Source: an uncultured Victivallales bacterium (GTDB lineage: Bacteria; Verrucomicrobiota; Lentisphaeria; Oligosphaerales; JAFGRS01). From it: a stretch of DNA of 8,542 nt. Under the pieces are notes generated by a model. The model was not told the origin of the DNA. It was given only the letters and a program-made list of their open reading frames with translations, and did no database searches. The position numbers and the translations under genes were made by a program. Location: positions 1 through 8,542 of the forward strand of contig CAILKC010000081.1 of the NCBI GenBank assembly GCA_903834675.1, in the 5' to 3' direction. The first letter of the stretch is position 1. The number at the start of each line of letters is the position of its first letter. Below are positions 1 to 6,412 of the stretch, piece by piece.

Positions 1-147
1 AGCGTGACCAAACTGGCCGGTGAGAGTGGCCCCACCGCGAGGCTGGGCGGGGTACTGGTGTTCTTTCCACTCCTGTACCGGGGGCGTCTTGATGCGGCTT
101 CCCTGATTCTAATGGTCACCAGAATGGTTACAATTTGGCCCTTTGTA

Positions 148-163
148 CCCCGATATTTCGGGG
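148..163. other. Small GC-rich stem-loop
   Basis: CCCCGA (148-153) and TCGGGG (158-163) form a perfect 6-bp stem around the loop TATT. It lies about 65 bp past the 3' end of the minus-strand tRNA gene and could stop or process that transcript. Neither side has a proper U-tract, so I do not call it a terminator. The rest of 1-228 shows no gene I can support: the only long open frame there ends inside the antisense of the tRNA. Confidence 0.3.
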
Positions 164-228
164 TGTTTCGGGAGGTTTCAGAGGCGGGGCAATTGCGGCG
201 TAAGTGCTTGAATCTGAGGGGGGAGAGG

Positions 229-305
229 TGGTGCGCGCATCAGGACTCGAACCTGAGACCTCTACCGTGTGAAGGTAGCGTTCTAGCCAACTGAACTATG
301 CGCGC
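229..305 (-). tRNA. tRNA-Val (anticodon CAC), CCA encoded
   Basis: A full cloverleaf reads on the minus strand from 305 down. The acceptor stem GCGCGCA pairs with TGCGCGC (7 bp), and the D stem is GTTC/GAAC with loop AGTTGGCTA. The anticodon stem CTACC/GGTAG carries the loop TTCACAC, giving anticodon CAC. The variable loop is AGGTC, and the T stem TCAGG/CCTGA has loop TTCGAGT. Discriminator A at 232 is followed by a genomically encoded CCA (231-229). Anticodon CAC decodes valine GUG, a codon used very often by the protein genes in this window. All stems are perfectly paired, so the gene looks functional. It points away from the downstream protein operon. Confidence 0.95.
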
Positions 306-329
306 ACTAGAGGTTTTAGAACGGCGCTT

Positions 330-357
330 AAGATAGAAGAAGCGGTTCGTATTGCAA
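330..357 (-). promoter_or_regulatory. Possible promoter of the tRNA-Val gene
   Basis: On the minus strand, TTGCAA (352-357) is followed after 16 bases by TATCTT (330-335). Each hexamer matches the sigma-70 consensus at 4 of 6 positions, and the -10 element lies about 25 bp before the tRNA 5' end, a normal leader distance. A better -35 hexamer, TTGACC, lies at 361-366 but has no -10 partner at the right spacing. The assignment is tentative. Confidence 0.3.
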
Positions 358-493
358 GCCGGTCAAGGCACTATTTGACAGTCCGGGCGGCAGTCTTGGA
401 GGGCACGGCTCATTCGGAGTTCGGCAGGCTTGTATTCGGGTTGAGCTGGTGACACGTTAGCGCGCTCATATTAGGTATATCCCGGCGGACCCC

Positions 494-1393
494 ATGAACG
501 ACGGTATCGGCAGACTTCTGAACCAGCGTGAGATCGCGCGGCTGAGCAGCCTGGCGCTGGGTTCGCGTTTTACGGTGGAGGGGACGCTGTCCGGGGCGCA
601 TCGCAGTCCCTTGAAGGGCTTCAGTGTCGAGTTTGCCGATTACCGGCAGTACGTGCCGGGCGACGATCTACGGCACTTGGACTGGCGGGTGTACGGCCGC
701 AACGAGCGGCTCTATGTGCGCCAGTATGAGGAGGAGTGCAACCTCCGAGTCTACCTGCTGGTGGACAGTTCGAAGTCGATGGCCTATACGCACAAAGGGG
801 CGACGAAGTACGAGTGTGCGGCGAAGCTGGCGGGAGCGTTGGCGTACGTGACGGCGCACCAGCAGGACAGTGTGGGACTGACGATCTTCGACTCCGATAT
901 CCGGACGCAGATGGCGGCCCGAGGTGGCCTGGAACACCTGCGCATTCTGGCCAACCTGCTGGCGGACCATGAGCCGGCGGAGGAGACGAATGTTGCCATG
1001 ACGCTGCACCGGTTGGCAGAGCGGGTGCGGCGCCGGGCGCTGGTGATCATACTGAGCGATCTATTTGACGACCTGGAGCGGATCCGCAACGCGCTGGCGC
1101 ACTTTCGGCGACGGAAGCACGATGTGATTGTCTATCATGTGTTGGATCCTGCCGAGATCGAGTTTCCGTTCCGCGACATCGGCAACTTTCAGGATCTGGA
1201 GACGGGCGAGACGCTGATCACGAATCCGCGTGAGATTCGCGGTGCCTATCAGGAGGCCTTTGCGGAGTTTCTGTTCTCGTGTCAGCGCATCTGTGCCGGG
1301 CTGGACATCGAGTACGTGCTGGCGACCACCGACAAGGCAGTGGGCACGTTTGTGCAGGAGCATCTGAACCGGCGGCGGCGCGCGGGAAGGTAG
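494..1393 (+). CDS. DUF58 domain-containing protein (soluble, VWA-like)
   Basis: This 299-residue protein belongs to the DUF58 family, usually found with MoxR AAA+ ATPases and Bat-type VWA proteins. The family signature is present around residues 53-80: YVPGDDLRHLDW, then RVYGRNERLYVRQYEEE. A VWA-like fold follows, with LLVDSSKSM giving a DxSxS metal-site motif at D91, S93 and S95, and a later strand VIILSDLFDD. No membrane helix is visible, so it is the short cytoplasmic form, of normal length. ATG 494 is the only ordinary start after the in-frame stop at 458-460. No convincing Shine-Dalgarno precedes it. Its molecular job is not known from sequence; by family context it probably works with a MoxR ATPase and the two VWA membrane proteins downstream. 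No moxR gene lies beside it here: the upstream neighbour is the divergent tRNA. Confidence 0.9.
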   Translation: MNDGIGRLLNQREIARLSSLALGSRFTVEGTLSGAHRSPLKGFSVEFADYRQYVPGDDLRHLDWRVYGRNERLYVRQYEEECNLRVYLLVDSSKSMAYTHKGATKYECAAKLAGALAYVTAHQQDSVGLTIFDSDIRTQMAARGGLEHLRILANLLADHEPAEETNVAMTLHRLAERVRRRALVIILSDLFDDLERIRNALAHFRRRKHDVIVYHVLDPAEIEFPFRDIGNFQDLETGETLITNPREIRGAYQEAFAEFLFSCQRICAGLDIEYVLATTDKAVGTFVQEHLNRRRRAGR

Positions 1394-1396
1394 AGC

Positions 1397-1442
1397 GCGG
1401 CCTCTGCGGAGGCCGCAGCCGGGTTGCGGAGAATCCGGCTGC
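1397..1442 (+). promoter_or_regulatory. Two overlapping, mutually exclusive hairpins between the DUF58 and BatA genes
   Basis: Hairpin A has an 8-bp perfect stem, GCGGCCTC (1397-1404) with GAGGCCGC (1409-1416), and loop TGCG. Hairpin B has an 11-bp stem, 1415-1425 with 1432-1442 (GCAGCCGGGTT with AATCCGGCTGC, one G-U pair), and a six-base loop. The two share bases 1415-1416, so both cannot form completely. Hairpin A begins 4 bases after the DUF58 stop codon. No U-tract follows either one directly, so a classical intrinsic terminator is unlikely. An mRNA-processing or stability element, or an attenuator, is possible. The rest of the 126-bp gap shows nothing else I can name. Confidence 0.5.
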
Positions 1443-1519
1443 CAGGGGCGGGGCGGTGGGGTGCCGCGCGCGCCGGGTGTTTATTTCTTGTGATGAGACG
1501 ACGGGCGGTGTGATTAAGC

Positions 1520-3670
1520 ATGCCGTTTTTTCTGGCCAACTGGTATCTGCTTTTCGGGCTGGCGGCCGCGGTGCCGGTAGCGCTGCATTTGCTGCACAAG
1601 CGCAAGCCGCAGCCGGTACCGTTCAGCACGTTACGTTTTCTGCAGGACGCGATTTCGAAGACTCGGCGGTCGCGCCACCTGACGAACTTTCTGACCCTGC
1701 TTATGCGGGTGTTGCTGATGCTGCTCTTGGCGGCGGCGTTTGCTCAGCCGCAGGTGCGGTTTGCCTCGTTTATCCCGCAGGGGCCGCGCACGGTGGTTAT
1801 CATTCTGGACGGTTCTGCGAGCATGCGGTTTCGGGACGGCGAGGAGACCTGTTTTGAGCGGGCCAAGGGGTGGATCGAGAAGTTGGTCGGCTCGCTGAGC
1901 GAGGCCGACCGGGTGGCGTTGTTAGCGCCTGGGGTGCCGGAGCCGCGGGTAGCCTTTCCGCCGGTGTCGGATCATAAGAGTGTGTTACGGGCGCTGCGTG
2001 AGTTGGGTCCGGGTTACGGCAAAGCCAACCTGGCGGAGACTCTGTCGGACTTGGTGGGGCGGTTGGACGAGATCGGCAAGAGGTCGGTGGGCACCGAGGT
2101 GCATATATTCAGCGACTTTCAGGCCTCGGGTTGGGGCGAGAAAGAGGTGGCGGCAGTAGCGGCGCAGATGGCGGAGCGGCGGCTGGTGTTGTTTTTGAAC
2201 CACGTGAAGCCGGCGGTGGCGGCCAATGCTGGGATTGCCAAGGCGGCCTTCTATCCGCCGGCGGTGTTGGGTGACGGCGAGTTTGAGGCGCGGGCGACGG
2301 TTCTGGCCTCGAACGAGTATCGGGGGGCCAACTCGCTGAAGCTCAGCGTGCAGAGCGGCGAGCAGAACCGGATCACCTTCGACCTGGTGCCTGGGCAGGT
2401 TCTGCGGCAGGGCATCGCGGGGCGGGCCACGGGCAGCGACACCGTGGTCATGGGGGAACTGGCGCTGGAGCCCGACGGCTTCAGCGAGGACAACGTCTAC
2501 CGTTTCTGCCTGCCCCGGCTGCCGGGGATTCCGGTGTTACTGGTGGACGGTGGCGCGCGGGGCACGGAGGGGAAGCGGGACACGTTCTTCCTGCGCCATG
2601 CGATTCAGCCGCGGGGCAAGAGTACGACGCTGTTTCTGCCGACGGACCAGGACTGGGCCGGCTTCCTCGGGGGCGACATTGAGCCGTACCGCGCCGTGTT
2701 CATCTGCAATCCTCCCGAGATGGGTGAAGCGGCGGCGCGCAAGATTGAGGCGTTTGCGCGAGCGGGCGGGACGGTGGTACTGATGCCGGGGCAGAATCAG
2801 GCCTTGGTGGCCGCCCTGGGGCTGTTCGGGCCACTGAAGGGGCTGCGAGTGCGCGAGGAAGAACTGGCGCAGGAGCAGAGCCTGGCTCTGGTGGGCTCGG
2901 AGCGTGCGGCTGAACTGGAGAAGCGGATTCTGGGGATGATGCCGGCGCCGGCCGGAGTGGTGGTGCGCCGCCGTCTGGTGCTGACCGATCTGCCGGCGAC
3001 TGCGGCTCCGGCTTTCCACTACGCTGGTGGCGGCGCCTTTGCGGTGCAGGCGCCGTGCGGGCAGGGCAACCTCTGGGTCACCAGCGTGAGCGCCAACCGC
3101 GACTGGTCCGAGTGGCCTTTGACGCCGTTCTTTGTGCTGTTTCAGCAGGAGTTGATCAAGGGCAGCATCAAGAGTCGCTTTTCGGTATTGACGGGGGAAG
3201 TCGGGTCGCCGCTGGCGTTGGACTGGCCGGAGGACGCGACCGAGATGGACTTTCGCTGGCGGGATCCGGCGGGGAAGGAATCGGCGCTGCACGTGACGCG
3301 GTCGGAGGTATCCAAGCCGGTGGTGATTTCGGGCTTCGAGGCGCCCGGCTTTTACCGGCTGGAGCGTAACGGGCGCGAGTTGACGCTGGCGGCCAATCTG
3401 CCCGAGGCGGAGACGGAGTTCCGTTATCTGCGCTCTGAGGAGTTGGCGTTGGCGACGCATGATCTGCCGACGTACCAGGCGGAGTCCTGGGCGGAGCACC
3501 AGGAGAATCTGGCCGGGGTGCGACACGGCAAGCCGCTGTGGCCGTTGCTGTTGTGTCTGGCTTTTTTCCTGGCGGCGACCGAGGAGTTGTTTGCGAACCT
3601 ACGCAGCCGGGCGGTGGTGTTGCCGGAAGCCTTGCGTCAGTTTGTCAGGCGTGGAGGGCGGTCGGGATGA
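1520..3670 (+). CDS. BatA-like membrane protein with VWA and GATase-like domains
   Basis: This is a 716-residue membrane protein. Residues 1-80 match the BatA (aerotolerance regulator) N-terminal domain: a first membrane helix (about 5-25), the typical HLLHKRKPQPVPFSTLRFL segment, and a second helix (about 55-75). A VWA domain follows, with ILDGSASM giving the metal-site DxSxS at D97, S99 and S101. From about residue 335 (VLLVDGG) to about 430 (GGTVVLMPG) there is a glutamine-amidotransferase-like fold without a cysteine nucleophile at the usual place, so it is probably non-catalytic. A C-terminal membrane helix lies at about 672-690. The start is fixed by the family N-terminus; no clear Shine-Dalgarno is seen. 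The stop overlaps the next start (ATGA at 3667-3670), indicating translational coupling. The role is inferred: an envelope-anchored partner of the DUF58 protein and the next VWA protein. Confidence 0.85.
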   Translation: MPFFLANWYLLFGLAAAVPVALHLLHKRKPQPVPFSTLRFLQDAISKTRRSRHLTNFLTLLMRVLLMLLLAAAFAQPQVRFASFIPQGPRTVVIILDGSASMRFRDGEETCFERAKGWIEKLVGSLSEADRVALLAPGVPEPRVAFPPVSDHKSVLRALRELGPGYGKANLAETLSDLVGRLDEIGKRSVGTEVHIFSDFQASGWGEKEVAAVAAQMAERRLVLFLNHVKPAVAANAGIAKAAFYPPAVLGDGEFEARATVLASNEYRGANSLKLSVQSGEQNRITFDLVPGQVLRQGIAGRATGSDTVVMGELALEPDGFSEDNVYRFCLPRLPGIPVLLVDGGARGTEGKRDTFFLRHAIQPRGKSTTLFLPTDQDWAGFLGGDIEPYRAVFICNPPEMGEAAARKIEAFARAGGTVVLMPGQNQALVAALGLFGPLKGLRVREEELAQEQSLALVGSERAAELEKRILGMMPAPAGVVVRRRLVLTDLPATAAPAFHYAGGGAFAVQAPCGQGNLWVTSVSANRDWSEWPLTPFFVLFQQELIKGSIKSRFSVLTGEVGSPLALDWPEDATEMDFRWRDPAGKESALHVTRSEVSKPVVISGFEAPGFYRLERNGRELTLAANLPEAETEFRYLRSEELALATHDLPTYQAESWAEHQENLAGVRHGKPLWPLLLCLAFFLAATEELFANLRSRAVVLPEALRQFVRRGGRSG
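3653..3658 (+). promoter_or_regulatory. Ribosome binding site that sets the start at 3667
   Basis: GGAGGG lies 8 bases before ATG 3667, inside the end of the BatA-like gene. It supports 3667 over the longer open frame that begins at 3538, whose extra 43 residues are a shadow of the BatA C-terminus. Confidence 0.7.
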
Positions 3671-5883
3671 TCCCCTCGGCGGTCATCATCTTTGATCCGG
3701 TGCTGCCCTTGTGGGTCATTGTGCCCGTGGTGGTTGCGGTCGGCTATGCGGCGTGGCGGACGTACCGTGACTGCCCCTTGACGGCACGGCAGCGCTGGGT
3801 GCTCTGGTCGCTGCGGATGGGGGCGGTGGTGATTCTGGCGTGGTTGTTACTGCTGGCGCGCAGCCGTTCGGTGGTGGTGACCAAGGAGCCACCGGTGCTG
3901 GTGGTGGCCGTGGATGTGTCCGCCAGCATGACGGACAACCCGGGGAAGTTCAAGCAGACTCGGCGTGATCGGGCGGTGGCCTTTCTGGCCAGCGGCAAGG
4001 TCGAGTCGTTGTCCGACCGTTACCGGATTGTGCGTTACAGCATCGGCGCCGAGGTAGAGGAAGGGCTGCCTGAGGCGGCGGACATCCGCTTCAACGCGCC
4101 GCGCAGCCACCTGGGGGCGGGTTTGAACCGCATTGTGGAGCGTATGCGGGCCGAGAATGTGGCTGGGGTGGTGCTGCTGAGTGACGGGTTGGATCAGTCC
4201 GGCGAGCGGCCAACGCCGCAGAGCCTGCGGGTGCCGGTGTTCATTCCGGAGCTGGAGGATGAGTTTACCGCGGCAAGCGGGGCCGCGGCCGACTTCTGGG
4301 TGGCGGACGTGTCGCATCCGCGGATGATGGCGGTGAACTGGAAGGCGGGCATCGAGGTGTTGGTGCGTCGGCGGGGGACGGGGGCGGCGGCTTTTCCGGT
4401 TCACCTCAAGCAGGATGCGCGGGTGTTGCGGACGAGCATGGTGGAGTTTGGCGAGGGTGAGCCGTTCAAGCAGGTAACCTTTTCGGTGGAGCCGGTTGAG
4501 GTGGGGCAGATACTGTATCGCGTCGAGATCGTGCCACCGGCGGAGACGGACGGCGTGGCGGACAACAACAACAAGGAGTTTCTGGTCGAGGTCACGGACC
4601 CCAAGAACAAGGTGCTGTACATCGAAGGTGTGCCGCGCTGGGAGTTCAAGTTCCTGAAACGGGCTCTGCTGTCGGAGCGGAACTACCAGTTGTCGGCCTT
4701 TGTGCGCAGCGGGGCTGGGAGTTTCATCAACTTCGATCAGGTCAGTGGCCAGGCTGGCGCTGAGATGCCCGTCTTCACCACCGAAGGGTTGGCGGCCTAC
4801 CGGGTGATTGTGATTGGCGATATGGAGGGCACGGCCCTGACGGATGACAACCGGCGCAACATCCGCGATTTTGTGGACAAGGGCGGGGGTCTGCTGCTGG
4901 TGGGCGCCGGCAAGAGTTACGGGCCGGCGGGGTTGATGCAGTCGAGCTTTCTGAAGGAGCTGATGCCGGCGGTATCCGAGGCGGGCGCCGCCATGAAGGA
5001 GGGGCGTTTCAGCGTGGATCTGACCCCAGCGGGGCGGACGCATCCCGGTCTGGGCGAGCTGGCGACGGAGGGCACCCTGCCGCCCCTGCTGAGTTTCTGG
5101 GCGCCGGTCAAGGCGGGCGAGTTCAGTTCGGTACTGGTATCGGCGGCGGATGGTTCGCCGGTGGTGGTGGTGCGCCGCTTCGGGCAGGGTCGGGTGGCGA
5201 TGCTCTTGAGCGACAGCCTGTGGCGCTGGCAGTTGGGCGAGGCCGAGGCGGCGGCAGAGAAGAGCCTGTACAGCCGGTTTGTGACGCAGATTGTGTACTG
5301 GTTGGCGCCCAGCGAGAAGGATGTCGAGAGAAGCAGTCTGTTGCAGGTGGTCACGGGGCGCACGGAGGTGGAGTTGCGCGAGAAGGTGAGCATCGGGGCA
5401 GTGTTCGACAACAAGGGGGAGGCCGGGACGGGGCTGAGTTGCCGCATCAAGACGCCCGACGGCAAGATGCAGGTATTTCCGATGTTGGCCGGCGCGTTGG
5501 GGAAGGATGTGGGGTTGAGCAAGCCGATGGACGGTTTTCGCAGTTTCTTTACCCCGCAGGATCCGGGGCAGTACGAGGTCACGGTGGCGACCGCGGACGG
5601 CACGCAGTCGGCGAGTCTGGTCTTGCTGGCGGCTGAGCCGGAGCACGAGCGGACGGGAGAGGCGATCAACCGCGAGTACCTGGGCGAGTTGGCGCGGGAA
5701 ACGGGCGGAAAGTTCGTCTCCTGGGCGGACCGCGCGACACTGTTCAAGGACATCCCTTACCACACGCAGGAGTTCACCCAGGTGATCGAGCACTCGGTGT
5801 GGGACCGCTGGTGGTGGATCGGGGTGCTGGTCACATTGTTCTGTGCGGAATGGTGGTGGCGGCGGAAGCTGGACTTGGTATGA
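3667..5883 (+). CDS. VWA / glutamine-amidotransferase-like membrane protein
   Basis: The protein has 738 residues. Two N-terminal membrane helices (about 13-30 and 46-64) are followed by a VWA domain with VAVDVSASM, a complete DxSxS metal site at D83, S85 and S87, and a later LLSDGLDQSG strand. Residues from about 313 begin a GATase1-like domain: KVLYIEGVPRWEFKFLKRAL is the characteristic opening, and VIVIGD, then GGGLLLVGAGKSYG, lie near residues 380-420. Glycine replaces the nucleophile region and no cysteine is present there, so amidotransferase activity is unlikely. The last 24 residues form a Trp-rich C-terminal membrane helix (WWWIGVLVTLFCAEWWW). This arrangement is common for the large partner in DUF58/BatA clusters. 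The start overlaps the upstream stop by 4 bases. Function is unproven; an envelope or periplasm-facing scaffold is the likeliest reading, with the VWA domain binding partners through a metal ion. Confidence 0.85.
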   Translation: MIPSAVIIFDPVLPLWVIVPVVVAVGYAAWRTYRDCPLTARQRWVLWSLRMGAVVILAWLLLLARSRSVVVTKEPPVLVVAVDVSASMTDNPGKFKQTRRDRAVAFLASGKVESLSDRYRIVRYSIGAEVEEGLPEAADIRFNAPRSHLGAGLNRIVERMRAENVAGVVLLSDGLDQSGERPTPQSLRVPVFIPELEDEFTAASGAAADFWVADVSHPRMMAVNWKAGIEVLVRRRGTGAAAFPVHLKQDARVLRTSMVEFGEGEPFKQVTFSVEPVEVGQILYRVEIVPPAETDGVADNNNKEFLVEVTDPKNKVLYIEGVPRWEFKFLKRALLSERNYQLSAFVRSGAGSFINFDQVSGQAGAEMPVFTTEGLAAYRVIVIGDMEGTALTDDNRRNIRDFVDKGGGLLLVGAGKSYGPAGLMQSSFLKELMPAVSEAGAAMKEGRFSVDLTPAGRTHPGLGELATEGTLPPLLSFWAPVKAGEFSSVLVSAADGSPVVVVRRFGQGRVAMLLSDSLWRWQLGEAEAAAEKSLYSRFVTQIVYWLAPSEKDVERSSLLQVVTGRTEVELREKVSIGAVFDNKGEAGTGLSCRIKTPDGKMQVFPMLAGALGKDVGLSKPMDGFRSFFTPQDPGQYEVTVATADGTQSASLVLLAAEPEHERTGEAINREYLGELARETGGKFVSWADRATLFKDIPYHTQEFTQVIEHSVWDRWWWIGVLVTLFCAEWWWRRKLDLV

Positions 5884-5891
5884 GGGGCGCG

Positions 5892-5906
5892 ATGGTCAGG
5901 CGATGA
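5892..5906 (+). other. Possible four-codon leader ORF (MVRR) before the mreD-like gene
   Basis: GAGGGG (5882-5887, overlapping the upstream stop) sits 4 bases before ATG 5892. That frame encodes Met-Val-Arg-Arg and stops at TGA 5904-5906, overlapping ATG 5903 as ATGA. The mreD-like start itself has no well-spaced Shine-Dalgarno. Re-initiation from this minimal frame could feed it, or ribosomes could arrive directly from the upstream gene. This is a pattern only, with no proof of translation. Confidence 0.2.
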
Positions 5907-6412
5907 CGACGATATGGGTTATGTGCTGCACCTTTCTGGCCTTGGTTCTGGAGTTGCTTGCCGGTGACCGGTGCATCGCGGCGCCGCTGTTTCCCGTGAC
6001 CGTATTTTACTTCACCGTGGTCTTGGGCTGGCGGCGGACTGCGGTGCTTTTTCTCGCCTTCGGCACGGTATTGGATCTGGCCTTTGGGCGGGCCTTGCCA
6101 GTGGCGACGCTGGCGGTGCCGGGGATTCAGGCGTTGGCGATGTTCTGGAGGCGTCACGGCGACTGCCGGGGGCGGGGTGCGCAGGCACTTCCGGGCTTCA
6201 TGGTCGGGGCGTTGTCCGGCCTGTTCACGCTGGTGCTGGTGGCGCTACCGGGAGCGCGCTGGAGCAGCGCTCTGGCTGGGGAAGGGCTTTGCCTGCTGGG
6301 TGAGGCGGCTTTCGGCGCCGCGCTGCTGCTGCCGCTGCTCTGTATGGGACTGGATGCGGCGGCGGCGCACATGGTATTCGACGGTTACAGCAGGGCTCGG
6401 GAAGGGCGATGA
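5903..6412 (+). CDS. mreD: MreD-like rod shape-determining membrane protein
   Basis: A 169-residue very hydrophobic protein with about five or six membrane helices (about 3-20, 28-42, 46-62, 66-81, 97-115 and 126-150). It matches MreD in size, topology and the conserved pattern of an aspartate followed by glycine within a helix (FGTVLDLAFGRAL, D58). MreD is an integral membrane part of the elongasome that couples MreB/MreC to PBP2 and RodA. The identity is supported strongly by the PBP2 gene that overlaps its stop by four bases. MreD sequences are poorly conserved, so the call rests on size, topology and neighbour. I place the start at ATG 5903 rather than the in-frame ATG 5843, because 5843 lies inside the previous gene and adds a 20-residue Gly/Trp-rich stretch that is not MreD-like. 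mreB and mreC are not in the window. Confidence 0.65.
   Translation: MTTIWVMCCTFLALVLELLAGDRCIAAPLFPVTVFYFTVVLGWRRTAVLFLAFGTVLDLAFGRALPVATLAVPGIQALAMFWRRHGDCRGRGAQALPGFMVGALSGLFTLVLVALPGARWSSALAGEGLCLLGEAAFGAALLLPLLCMGLDAAAAHMVFDGYSRAREGR
6399..6405 (+). promoter_or_regulatory. Ribosome binding site of the PBP2 gene
   Basis: The purine run GGGAAGG lies 3 bases before ATG 6409, inside the end of the mreD-like gene. Together with the ATGA overlap it supports this start, which puts 14 polar residues before the membrane anchor. Confidence 0.5.

Noticed and set aside
207..258. Imperfect repeat of the tRNA T-arm region (CTTGAATCTGAGG at 207-219 against CTCGAACCTGAGA at 246-258), as an integration site
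   Set aside because: Only about 10 of 13 bases match, and there is no integrase or second tRNA end in the window, so chance similarity is likelier than an attachment site.
4..294. 96-residue plus-strand open frame ending in HQDSNLRPLPCEG
   Set aside because: Its C-terminal third is the antisense translation of the tRNA-Val T arm and anticodon arm, a well-known false protein ending. The rest matches no family I recognise.
374..402. TTGACA at 374-379 on the plus strand as promoter of the DUF58 gene
   Set aside because: The hexamer is good, but no acceptable -10 lies 16-18 bases later, so I do not call a promoter. Another weak pair, around 441-474, was also too poor.
2537..3526. 329-residue minus-strand open frame inside the BatA-like gene
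   Set aside because: It has the same shadow composition and no motif, and it overlaps a confident gene over its full length.
3847..5793. 648-residue minus-strand open frame inside the second VWA gene
   Set aside because: It is rich in Arg, His, Gln and Pro with no domain, as expected from the antisense of a GC-rich gene. The plus strand encodes a clear VWA protein with motifs.
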